NCBI GenBank assembly: GCA_016714495.1
Contig: JADKDU010000001.1
Location: forward strand, 186,001 to 250,000
DNA from: Hyphomonadaceae bacterium
GTDB lineage: Bacteria > Pseudomonadota > Alphaproteobacteria > Caulobacterales > Hyphomonadaceae
Direction of reading: 5' to 3'
Length of the DNA stretch: 64,000 nucleotides
Under the pieces are notes generated by a model. That model saw only the letters and a program-made list of their open reading frames with translations. It was not told where the DNA came from and ran no database searches. Positions 49,099 to 56,589 of this stretch are shown one piece after another; position 1 is the stretch's first letter, and every line of letters starts with the position of its first letter. The position numbers were made by a program, and so were the translations under genes.

Positions 49099-49976
49099 TT
49101 CGTGGAGAGAGTGAGCGGGCCATCGGCCACCGCTCGTCCTTCTTCGACGAGCTGGATCACATGCGCCAGAACGGAATGCGCAGCAGCCGGATGCAGGCGA
49201 TTGTCCACGTCCTTGTAAATCACCTTCACCATGTCCGAGATCAGCGTATCGCCCACCCGCATCCGTTCCACGATCGCGGCCTCACGCGCACGACGGTGCG
49301 ACGCATAGGCATCAAGGAACGGCGCAACGTCCATAACCGGCGGACCATGGGTCGGCCACAGCGCCGCGAATCTCCGCGCCCTTATCTTCTCGAGGCTCGC
49401 GAAATACTGCCGCATATTCCCGTCAGGCGGCGAGATCACCGTCGTCGACCAGCCCATCACATGGTCGCCCGAGAACAGCGCGTTCTCTTCCTTCAACGCA
49501 TAGCAGACATGGTTCGACATATGCCCCGGCGTGGTGATCGCCTCCAGCGTCCAGTCCGGTCCGCTGAATTCCTCGCCATCGCTCACCAGCACGTCTGGCC
49601 TGAAGCCGGATTCGTCACCCTCTTCCAGCTGCACCTCCGCATGCGCGACATTGGGATCAGGCCGGCCATAGACTTTCGCTCCCGCCCATTCCGCCAGCGG
49701 ATGCGCCAGCGGCGAATGATCGAGATGCGTGTGCGTCGTGAACACATGCGTGACCTGCTCGCCGTCCAGGGCGCGCTTCAGCGCCTCGAAATGCGCATCG
49801 ATGATCGGGCCCGGATCGATCACGGCCACTTCGCCATTGCCGACAATGTAAACGCCCGTCCCCAGATAGGTGAACGGCCCCGGATTCTCCGCGATCACCC
49901 GGCGGATGCGCGGGCTCACGCGCGCGATCTCGCCATACTTGTAGTCGAGCTCGCGAACGAACGGAATGCCGGCCAC
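49080..49976 (-). CDS. MBL-fold metallo-hydrolase (LACTB2-like)
   Basis: About 298 residues from GTG 49976, which directly follows the stop of the upstream gene; longer frames would run back through that gene. Metal ligands are clear: HTHLDHS (HxHxDH), TTPGHMSNHV, SGDHVMGWS and a late His in WPTHGPP. The C-terminal helical and winged part (HRRAREAAIVERMRVGD) is like that of LACTB2-type hydrolases, which act on thioesters or RNA. Substrate unknown. It is co-transcribed with a DUF442 protein; the two domains occur fused in Blh proteins, but this MBL domain does not look like the persulfide dioxygenase type. Confidence 0.85.
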   Translation of the reverse strand: MAGIPFVRELDYKYGEIARVSPRIRRVIAENPGPFTYLGTGVYIVGNGEVAVIDPGPIIDAHFEALKRALDGEQVTHVFTTHTHLDHSPLAHPLAEWAGAKVYGRPDPNVAHAEVQLEEGDESGFRPDVLVSDGEEFSGPDWTLEAITTPGHMSNHVCYALKEENALFSGDHVMGWSTTVISPPDGNMRQYFASLEKIRARRFAALWPTHGPPVMDVAPFLDAYASHRRAREAAIVERMRVGDTLISDMVKVIYKDVDNRLHPAAAHSVLAHVIQLVEEGRAVADGPLTLSTNYGLAA

Positions 49977-49978
49977 GG

Positions 49979-50395
49979 CTAGCGCGCTCCAAGCTGCTTC
50001 AGGAACCCCGCCATCGGCCCGAGATTGTAGCCCGCATTGGCCGCCGCACCGATGATCTGTTCGGCATTCCCGCCGCTGCCCGCTTGCGCAAACGCCCATG
50101 CCGTCACCGACCGCGTGCCAGACCGGCAATAGGCCAGCGTCCTGCCCTTGGCCTGGGCTGCCGTCCTCACCGCCTCAGGGGTCGGCTGTCCTACGAACGG
50201 GGCATGAACATAGGTGAGTCCCGCGGCCTTCGCCGCCGCCTCGGCCTCAGCGGAATTCAGTTGGTCCGGCGACTCGCTATCGGGGCGATTGTTAATGATG
50301 TGCGTGAAACCAAGCGCCGCCGCCTCGGCGAAATCCTCCGGTTCAAGCTGCGGCGCCACCGAAAAATCCGTCGTAACGTCCCTGATGTCAGCCAT
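49979..50395 (-). CDS. DUF442/TIGR01244-type Cys-based phosphatase-like or sulfurtransferase protein
   Basis: 138 residues. The fold is that of a small dual-specificity-phosphatase-like domain: GFTHIINNRPDSESPDQLNS near residue 30 and the P-loop CRSGTRS (C-x5-R) near 90. In Blh proteins this domain precedes an MBL hydrolase and is linked to sulfide handling. Here the stop is two bases before the GTG of the MBL gene, so the products are probably made together. Catalytic Cys and Arg are present. The phosphatase-or-sulfurtransferase question is open. Confidence 0.82.
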   Translation of the reverse strand: MADIRDVTTDFSVAPQLEPEDFAEAAALGFTHIINNRPDSESPDQLNSAEAEAAAKAAGLTYVHAPFVGQPTPEAVRTAAQAKGRTLAYCRSGTRSVTAWAFAQAGSGGNAEQIIGAAANAGYNLGPMAGFLKQLGAR

Positions 50396-50610
50396 ATCCG
50401 CTCCTCAAAACGTCAGCAGGCGCGGCAAATTTGCCTTCTTGCGCGCCAGGCCGCGATGCGCCTCATATAACCCCGCTGTTGCGGAGGACGTAACCCCTGG
50501 CGCCTGATCAGTCTCGTTCGACCCCGCGATCCTCGTCGGCTATAGCGCGTCTGGCTTCACGTATCCCGTGGGCCTACACGGGCCGGCGTATCCTTGCCGC
50601 CATTCCCACC

Positions 50611-51495
50611 ATGCTCGCCATCATTACCGTGGCGTTCTTCATGATGCGCGCCGCCCCCGGCAGCCCCTATTCCACCGAGCGCAAACTCACCCCCGCCGTC
50701 GAGGCGAACCTCCGCGCTCACATGGGCCTCGATAAACCCCTGCACGAGCAATACTTCGAATATCTCGGCAAGGTGGTTCAGGGCGATCTCGGCCCGTCCA
50801 TGCAGATCAGCGACAAGTCGGTTTCAGAATTGCTGGGCGAAGGCCTACCCGTTTCGCTTACCATTGGCGGGCTCGCGATCACGCTCGGCCTGTTCTTCGG
50901 CGTCATGCTCGGCGTCGTCGCCGCCATGCGACAGAACTCCGCTGCAGACTATTCTGCGATGAGCATCGCAATGATCGGCATCTCGATCCCCACCTTCGTT
51001 ACCGGTCCGCTTCTCTCCCTTGTCTTCGGCGTCTGGCTACACTGGTTCGCCGCTGGCGGTCTCGACCTCGGGCGCATGAACTTCAACAACATCTTCCTGC
51101 CGATCATCACCTTAGCCCTGCCGCAGATCGCCATCATATCGCGCCTGATGCGCGCCTCGATGATCGAAGTGCTCCGTTCCAACAGCATCCGCACTGCGCG
51201 CGCCAAGGGACTCAGCGAATTCCGCATCATGGTGCGGCACGCTCTGCCCGCCGCCATCCTGCCGGTGGTCAGCTATCTCGGCCCCGCCATCGTCGGCGTC
51301 ATCACCGGCTCGGTCGTGATCGAAAGCGTCTTCGGCCTTCCCGGCGTCGGCTCATCCTTCATCGAAGGCGCCGTCACCCGCGACTACACCCGCGTCATGG
51401 GCGCAGTGATCCTCTATGGCGGCCTGATCATCGTCCTCAACCTGATCGCCGACATCCTATACGCCATTCTCGATCCCAAGGTGCGGTTCGAATGA
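50611..51495 (+). CDS. oppB: Oligopeptide/dipeptide ABC transporter permease (OppB type)
   Basis: Inner-membrane permease with the EAA loop seen as NSIRTARAKGLSEFRIMVRH and the OppB-type end (GLIIVLNLIADILYAILDPK). The first ATG, 50611, starts inside the expected first helix: the frame is open back to 50494 and reads YTGRRILAAIPTMLAIITVA, which is the usual OppB N-terminus. No ATG, GTG or TTG exists in that upstream stretch, so the start is either a rare CTG (50497) or lost to an indel. GCGGAGGA at 50481-50488 supports an earlier start. It overlaps oppC by four bases (ATGA). Confidence 0.85.
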   Translation: MLAIITVAFFMMRAAPGSPYSTERKLTPAVEANLRAHMGLDKPLHEQYFEYLGKVVQGDLGPSMQISDKSVSELLGEGLPVSLTIGGLAITLGLFFGVMLGVVAAMRQNSAADYSAMSIAMIGISIPTFVTGPLLSLVFGVWLHWFAAGGLDLGRMNFNNIFLPIITLALPQIAIISRLMRASMIEVLRSNSIRTARAKGLSEFRIMVRHALPAAILPVVSYLGPAIVGVITGSVVIESVFGLPGVGSSFIEGAVTRDYTRVMGAVILYGGLIIVLNLIADILYAILDPKVRFE

Positions 51496-52394
51496 CCATA
51501 CTCGCCGCGCCAGGCCAGAACGCCGAACTGCTCAACAAGGCAGCCGTCAAAGGCCGCTCGCTGTGGGACGACAGCCTCCGCCGCCTGCTCGCGAACAAGG
51601 CCGCGATAGCCGGCTTCGTCGTGCTTGGTCTGCTCACCCTGATCGCCGTCGTCGGCCCCTTCGTCTGGCCGCATAAATTCGACACACAGTACCAGGACCA
51701 GCTCCGCATCGGTCCCACGCTCGAAAGCATGCATTGGCTGGGCACAGACATCTACGGTCGCGATATGGTCGCCCGCGTCATCACCGGCCTTCAGATTTCG
51801 CTTGCCGTGGGCCTCATCGCCACGCTCGTCAGCCTGATCATCGGCGTCGCCTGGGGCGCTATCGCAGGCTTCGCCGGCGGCCGCGTCGACCAGTTCATGA
51901 TGCGCATCGTCGACGTGCTCTACGCCGTGCCCTTCATCTTCTTCGTCATCCTCGTGACTGTCGTCTTCGGCCGTTCGATCTTCCTAATCTTTCTCGCTAT
52001 CGGCGCCGTCGAATGGATGACGATGGCGCGCATCGTTCGCGGCCAGACGCTTATGCTGAAGCAGAAGGAATTCGTCGAAGCCGCCCGCGCCGCCGGCGTC
52101 AAACCAATCGGCATCGTCATCCGCCACATCCTGCCGAACCTGCTGGGACCCGTGGCGGTCTACGTCACGCTCACCATGCCGGTCGTCATCCTTCAGGAAA
52201 GCTTCCTCTCCTTCATAGGCCTAGGCGTGAACGAACCGCTGACGTCGCTCGGCCGCCTCATCTCTGAGGGCCAGCGCGAATTCTCCTATCCGTGGATGCT
52301 CTTCGTCCCCGCCATCACGATGGTGATCACGCTGTTTTCTCTGAACTTCATCGGCGATGGCCTGCGCGACGCCTTCGATCCGAAGGATCGATAG
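51492..52394 (+). CDS. oppC: Oligopeptide/dipeptide ABC transporter permease (OppC type)
   Basis: 300 residues, about six TM helices. The OppC hallmarks are an N-terminal helix (AAIAGFVVLGLLTLIAVVGPF), the HWLGTDIYGRDMVARVI loop, and the EAA region VEAARAAGVKPIGIVIRHIL. The end is NFIGDGLRDAFDPKDR. It pairs with OppB to form the channel of a peptide importer. Its ATG overlaps the oppB stop. The binding protein is encoded 1.7 kb downstream at 54143; no ATPase gene is present in the window. Confidence 0.92.
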   Translation: MTILAAPGQNAELLNKAAVKGRSLWDDSLRRLLANKAAIAGFVVLGLLTLIAVVGPFVWPHKFDTQYQDQLRIGPTLESMHWLGTDIYGRDMVARVITGLQISLAVGLIATLVSLIIGVAWGAIAGFAGGRVDQFMMRIVDVLYAVPFIFFVILVTVVFGRSIFLIFLAIGAVEWMTMARIVRGQTLMLKQKEFVEAARAAGVKPIGIVIRHILPNLLGPVAVYVTLTMPVVILQESFLSFIGLGVNEPLTSLGRLISEGQREFSYPWMLFVPAITMVITLFSLNFIGDGLRDAFDPKDR

Positions 52395-52395
52395 T

Positions 52396-52950
52396 CTACC
52401 GCCCACACTTGGCCGCGGCTTGCCGCGCCATCGTCTGCACGTCCGGCAGCACCGAAAGGTCAAACACCGAGCCCGCAAGAACATCACCGCCGGCAGCCAC
52501 GACCTCCACGGCCAACTCATCCGGCCACACTTCTTTCAGCCGCTTCACCAGCGCAGCCTCGCCCTTTGCCGGTTCGTTGCCGATCCACACGATGACGCCT
52601 GACCCCTTCGGTGCCGCCCGGACGCTAACTTCAGACATCTCCGGCGCCCGGCCGAGTTCAGGGTCGGAATACCGCGTCACCGACACCACGGCCCGCGAGG
52701 GGACAAGCCCGCCATCCCCCCCCGCCACGCTGAAATCCAGCATCAGCCCCGGCCGCGCAAAATGATCAGTCTCTTCGCCCACGCCTTCCCGGCGCTCGAC
52801 CGACCACATTACGGAGACCGGTCCGCGCGCGCCGCTATCTAGCGTCGCGATCACCTCGCCTGGCTTGCCGGAAATGCTTGCCTCGCAAACCTGCCCCGCC
52901 GCCGGAGCGGCCGCTGCCAGCCACAGCATAAAAGGGGCCGCGAGACGCAT
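52396..52950 (-). CDS. Secreted hypothetical protein
   Basis: 184 residues with a Sec signal (MRLAAPFMLWLAAAAPAAG) and a beta-rich mature part with two Cys, one near the new N-terminus and one near the C-terminus, likely a disulfide. Segments such as ISGKPGEVIATLDSGARGPV suggest an immunoglobulin-like sandwich. I do not recognise the family. It converges on oppC with one base between the stops. Confidence 0.5.
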   Translation of the reverse strand: MRLAAPFMLWLAAAAPAAGQVCEASISGKPGEVIATLDSGARGPVSVMWSVERREGVGEETDHFARPGLMLDFSVAGGDGGLVPSRAVVSVTRYSDPELGRAPEMSEVSVRAAPKGSGVIVWIGNEPAKGEAALVKRLKEVWPDELAVEVVAAGGDVLAGSVFDLSVLPDVQTMARQAAAKCGR

Positions 52951-53001
52951 GCATGAAAGCTACGCCCATGGCCCATGTCCGTCCACGTATCTTAGACAGC
53001 G

Positions 53002-53451
53002 TTACTTGACCCGCTTCACCCTTATCGAGCCGCCGCCATTCACCTGCATGAGGAAGCTTCCCCCCATCGCCTTGCGGATCTCCGCATTCCAGGGGCCCTT
53101 GCCATAGCCAGCCAGCGTTTTCGCTTCAGTCTGGGTCCAGACCTGCCCGTTTTCCATCGTGAACGACATGGCGCCGTCTGCGCCCCGCGTAATCGCGCTG
53201 ACTTTCAGGCTCACCTTGTCCGGCTCAACGGGCACAATCTTCGTCTGCTCGCTCGACGATTTCACGCTCCTCTCGCCGAACGCCTTTTCAGGCGCTCCGC
53301 GCAGTTCGGGCGTAAGCACATCGAAGCAGGCATGCCGCTTGGCCGCGTCATCAATCCCTGCGCAGGCGACAACGCGTCCCATGAGGTCACCCTGCGCCAT
53401 CGCCGCAGGCGCGATCGCGAGAGAAATCGCAAGAAAGATGACATTACGCAT
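53002..53451 (-). CDS. Small secreted protein, paralogue 1 of tandem pair
   Basis: 149 residues: signal peptide (MRNVIFLAISLAIAPAAMAQ), then a CxxI-type motif with VACAGIDDAAKRHACFDVLT (two Cys, R-x-x-CFD), then a Lys/Ser linker and a C-terminal beta domain with ENGQVWTQTE, GKGPWNAEIRKAMGGSFLMQ and SIRVKRVK. The first motif is widespread in small secreted proteins including VasI-type ones; function unknown. The neighbouring gene 53574-53996 is a clear paralogue with the same layout, so the pair arose by tandem duplication. Confidence 0.65.
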   Translation of the reverse strand: MRNVIFLAISLAIAPAAMAQGDLMGRVVACAGIDDAAKRHACFDVLTPELRGAPEKAFGERSVKSSSEQTKIVPVEPDKVSLKVSAITRGADGAMSFTMENGQVWTQTEAKTLAGYGKGPWNAEIRKAMGGSFLMQVNGGGSIRVKRVK

Positions 53452-53573
53452 GGGCAGTCCCGTTCATCAAAGCGAAGGCCCGAAAAGGCTTTTTCGATCC
53501 ATCGTATTCTGACTTCAAAAGCGCATCAGGAAAAGCCGCTTCGCCACACGCCAGCCTGTCGCTGCGCTTAACC

Positions 53574-53996
53574 CTACTTCACCCGCTCGACGCGAATGGC
53601 GCCGCTATGATTCAGGGACAGCAGGAAAGTACCCATGGCCGCCTTTCTTATCACTGCTGTCCAAGGCCCCTTGCCTGCATTGGGCAGCCGCTTCGTATCG
53701 ACCTGCCGCCAAACCTGACCGTTTTCCATCGCGAACCGCAGCTTGCCGTCCGCGCCTTTTTCCAGGCCGTTGACCGCAAGGCTCACCCGATCCGGCTCCG
53801 CCGGCTTTGCCGCCTGCGCCCCGAACGACGTATCGCTTGCCTGCTTCAGCTCGAGGGTCAGCGCATCAAAGCAAGCAAGTCTCTGCACCCCGTCCGCAAC
53901 GCTCGCGCAATCCATCAATTTGCCCCGCACGTCGGTCTGCGCGAACGCCGGAACCGTCATTACGGGAAGAAGCGTCGCGAAGATGAACACACGCAT
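53574..53996 (-). CDS. Small secreted protein, paralogue 2 of tandem pair
   Basis: 140 residues, same plan as its neighbour: signal peptide (MRVFIFATLLPVMTVPAFAQ), LMDCASVADGVQRLACFDAL, a shorter linker, then ENGQVWRQVD, GKGPWTAVIRKAAMGTFLLS and AIRVERVK. The regions just upstream of both genes also match in part (start codon followed upstream by similar GGGC...CAAAGCG...AGGCC words), so the duplication seems to include the leader. Function unknown; the two Cys probably pair in the periplasm. Confidence 0.65.
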   Translation of the reverse strand: MRVFIFATLLPVMTVPAFAQTDVRGKLMDCASVADGVQRLACFDALTLELKQASDTSFGAQAAKPAEPDRVSLAVNGLEKGADGKLRFAMENGQVWRQVDTKRLPNAGKGPWTAVIRKAAMGTFLLSLNHSGAIRVERVK

Positions 53997-54142
53997 GGGC
54001 TGGTCCTGCTCAACAAAGCGTCAGGCCACGCAAAGGCCTTTCAATCCGCTACACTCTGACGCTAGTTTCGCCCGAAGTAAAAGACGCCCCGTAGCTGCAC
54101 AGTCTATATGAAGCACGCAGAAGGCGCTGGAGGAGTTACAGA

Positions 54143-55741
54143 ATGGGTTCGAAATCCCGGTTTTTCACCGGCGCGATGGCGGCTGTTTTGCTGCTGGCAG
54201 CCTGCGGCGGTCAGTCCGACACGGGCGTCGATCGCATGCGCCGCGGCATCGGCGCGGATCCGAAATCGCTCGACCCCCAGCTCGTCGAAGGCACATGGGC
54301 CAACGACATCATCGGCGACATGTTCATCGGCCTGTTCACCGAAGACGCCGCCTCCAAGCCCGTCCCCGGCGTGGCCGAAAGCTGGGTCGTTTCCGAAGAC
54401 CAGAAGACGTGGACGTTCAAGCTCAAGCCCTCGAACTGGTCCGATGGCGAACCCGTGACGGCCGACGATTTCGTCTTCGCCTTCCAGCGTCTCTTCGATC
54501 CCAAGACCGTGGGCGTCGCCTACAGCTCGATCCAGTTCGGCATCAAGAACGGCCGCGCCGTGAATGACGGCGGGCTGCCGGTCGACCAGGTCGGCGTGAA
54601 AGCCATCGACGATCTTACACTGGAAGTGCAACTCGAATATCCAATGCCCTATCTGCCCGGCGTACTGAAACACTACACGGCCTTCCCGCTGCCGCGTCAC
54701 ACGATCGAGAAGTTCGGCGGCGATTGGACCAAGCCTGAGAACCTCGTCGTAAACGGCCCGTACAAGGCCGTCGAATGGCGCAAGGGCGACTTCCTCCGCT
54801 CCGTGAAGAACGAGAAATGGGAAGGCGCTGACAAACTCTGCTTCTCCGAAGTCGTCTACTTCCCCGTCTCGAACCACGACCAGATGGTCCGCCGCGCCAT
54901 GGCCGGCGAGATCGACATGAACAACTCCTTCCCCACCGGACAGCTTGAAGAGACCAAGAAGAACCTGCCCGGCTGGCCTCGCATCTCGCCCATGATGGCG
55001 ACCACCTATGTCGTCACCAACACGAAGAAAGAGCCCTTCACCGACGGCCGCGTCCGCAAGGCGCTCGGCATGGCGATGGATCGCGAATACATCACCGACC
55101 AGATCCTGCGCGGGGGCCAAATCCCGTCCTACAACTTCGTGCCCGTGGGCATGAACGACTACACACCCGCCGAATTTAGCTGGAAGTCGATGCCGCGCCC
55201 CGAGCGCCTGAAGGAAGCCGCGAAGCTTCTGCAAGAAGCCGGCTATGGTCCGAACAAGCCGATCAGGTTTGAATACCTCTACCGCTCGACCGGCGACAAC
55301 CCGCGCATCGCGCCCGTCATCCAGCAGAACTTCAAGGATATCGCTCCCTGGGTGCAGGCGGAAATCCGCCAGGTTGAAACCCAGGCGCTCTACGACGCAC
55401 TGAAGACGAAGAACTACGAAATCGCCGACACCGGCTGGGTCGCCGATTTCAACGATCCGTACAACTTCCTGTACTTGCTCGACTCGCGCACCGGCCCGAT
55501 GAACTACGGCGCTTACACCAACCCGGCTTACGACACGCTGCTCGACCAGTCGGCCCTTGAGACCGATCCCGCGAAACGCTCGGCCATCCTGAAACAGGCC
55601 GAACAGCTGATGCTCGACGACGCCGCCGTCCTGCCCATGCTCACCCGCGTCACGCAGGATATCGTCTCGCCGAAAATCTCCGGCTACGCCGACAACGCCG
55701 AAGACATCCACCGCACGCGCTACATGTGCCGGGAGAAGTAG
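54143..55741 (+). CDS. oppA: Oligopeptide-binding lipoprotein (OppA type, SBP family 5)
   Basis: 532 residues. ATG 54143 follows GGAGGAG. The signal MGSKSRFFTGAMAAVLLLAAC ends in a lipobox Cys. Standard family 5 motifs: GADPKSLDPQLVEGTWANDI, the PGVAESW-(x)n-FKLKPSNWSDGEPVTADDFV signature, and VNGPYKAVEWRKGD. It captures peptides in the periplasm for the permease pair encoded at 50.6-52.4 kb. The two minus-strand secreted proteins lie between them, so oppA has its own promoter. Confidence 0.92.
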   Translation: MGSKSRFFTGAMAAVLLLAACGGQSDTGVDRMRRGIGADPKSLDPQLVEGTWANDIIGDMFIGLFTEDAASKPVPGVAESWVVSEDQKTWTFKLKPSNWSDGEPVTADDFVFAFQRLFDPKTVGVAYSSIQFGIKNGRAVNDGGLPVDQVGVKAIDDLTLEVQLEYPMPYLPGVLKHYTAFPLPRHTIEKFGGDWTKPENLVVNGPYKAVEWRKGDFLRSVKNEKWEGADKLCFSEVVYFPVSNHDQMVRRAMAGEIDMNNSFPTGQLEETKKNLPGWPRISPMMATTYVVTNTKKEPFTDGRVRKALGMAMDREYITDQILRGGQIPSYNFVPVGMNDYTPAEFSWKSMPRPERLKEAAKLLQEAGYGPNKPIRFEYLYRSTGDNPRIAPVIQQNFKDIAPWVQAEIRQVETQALYDALKTKNYEIADTGWVADFNDPYNFLYLLDSRTGPMNYGAYTNPAYDTLLDQSALETDPAKRSAILKQAEQLMLDDAAVLPMLTRVTQDIVSPKISGYADNAEDIHRTRYMCREK

Positions 55742-55749
55742 GAACAGAA

Positions 55750-55776
55750 GGCGGGCGAGGCTTGTCCTCGTCCGCC
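55750..55776. terminator. Bidirectional terminator-like hairpin
   Basis: An 11-bp stem with one G-T pair (55750-55760 with 55766-55776) and loop CTTGT lies between the convergent oppA and DUF1499 genes. No T-run is present on either side. Confidence 0.45.
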
Positions 55777-55779
55777 GCC

Positions 55780-56589
55780 CTACCGCAGCTGCAGCGCCAT
55801 CTCGTCGATCAGCTGCTTCACTTGCGTCGCGCTCTCGCCCATGTCGCGATCATTGGTGCGGCTCGTCGATCGCACATCGATCCGCGAGCCTTCGCCGTCA
55901 GGAATGACACGCACGGCGATGTCATAGACGAGGTCATACCAGGGCGAGTGATAGACGGCTTCCATCATACCCTCTGGCGGGCTTTCGAGCATCACGTCCC
56001 AGCCCAGTCGGCGCGCGGCCGTCGCCGCCTCGATCGTCGCCTTCGCAGGGCTCTGCTTCACGCGCAAAGGCTCTACATCGACATAGAACTTGCTTTGCGC
56101 CTCCGCGAAGCTCATTCCCGACCAGCTGCCATTGCCTTCCGGCACGACGGCGTCATCGCGCACGCGTATGGCGCCGGCATGCTCGCGTTCGCGCAGCGCC
56201 TTCTCCGTGAAAGCCACGGGCATATTCCAGTCCGTCTGCACATCGTTGATGGGCGGCAACTGGTCCTTCATTGTCGCCTGGGCATAGAGCGTGCCGCCTG
56301 CAACGCCCGCCGCCACGATCACCAGCACGCCGACAATCGCACCGCGCTGCTTTTTACCCAGCAGCGAATAGATCAGGCCGGCAAGCGCCGAAACGCCCGC
56401 CGCCAGCATCACATACATGGCGATTTCAGTGAGATCGAAGCGCGCAAAGCTCCGGTCGACCAGTCCCATGCGGAACAACGCCGGCCCGGAGACAATAAGT
56501 CCAATCCCGACAGCGAAGAGGAGAACGGCGAGCCCGAGAACGAGGACGCGCCCCGTGCCGCTACGCCGTTCCCCCGTAGCTTCGCTCAT
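55780..56589 (-). CDS. DUF1499-family membrane protein
   Basis: 269 residues. Three hydrophobic segments occupy the first 110 residues (VLVLGLAVLLFAVGIGLIVS, IAMYVMLAAGVSALAGLIYS, AIVGVLVIVAAGVAGGTLYA). The C-terminal DUF1499 domain has LPPINDVQTDW near its start and IDVRSTSRTNDRDMGESATQ near its end, the family signature. Function unknown; family members are envelope proteins often near lipid genes. Its ATG overlaps the stop of the upstream acyl-CoA ligase gene by four bases (ATGA), so it is the second gene of that operon. Confidence 0.85.
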   Translation of the reverse strand: MSEATGERRSGTGRVLVLGLAVLLFAVGIGLIVSGPALFRMGLVDRSFARFDLTEIAMYVMLAAGVSALAGLIYSLLGKKQRGAIVGVLVIVAAGVAGGTLYAQATMKDQLPPINDVQTDWNMPVAFTEKALREREHAGAIRVRDDAVVPEGNGSWSGMSFAEAQSKFYVDVEPLRVKQSPAKATIEAATAARRLGWDVMLESPPEGMMEAVYHSPWYDLVYDIAVRVIPDGEGSRIDVRSTSRTNDRDMGESATQVKQLIDEMALQLR

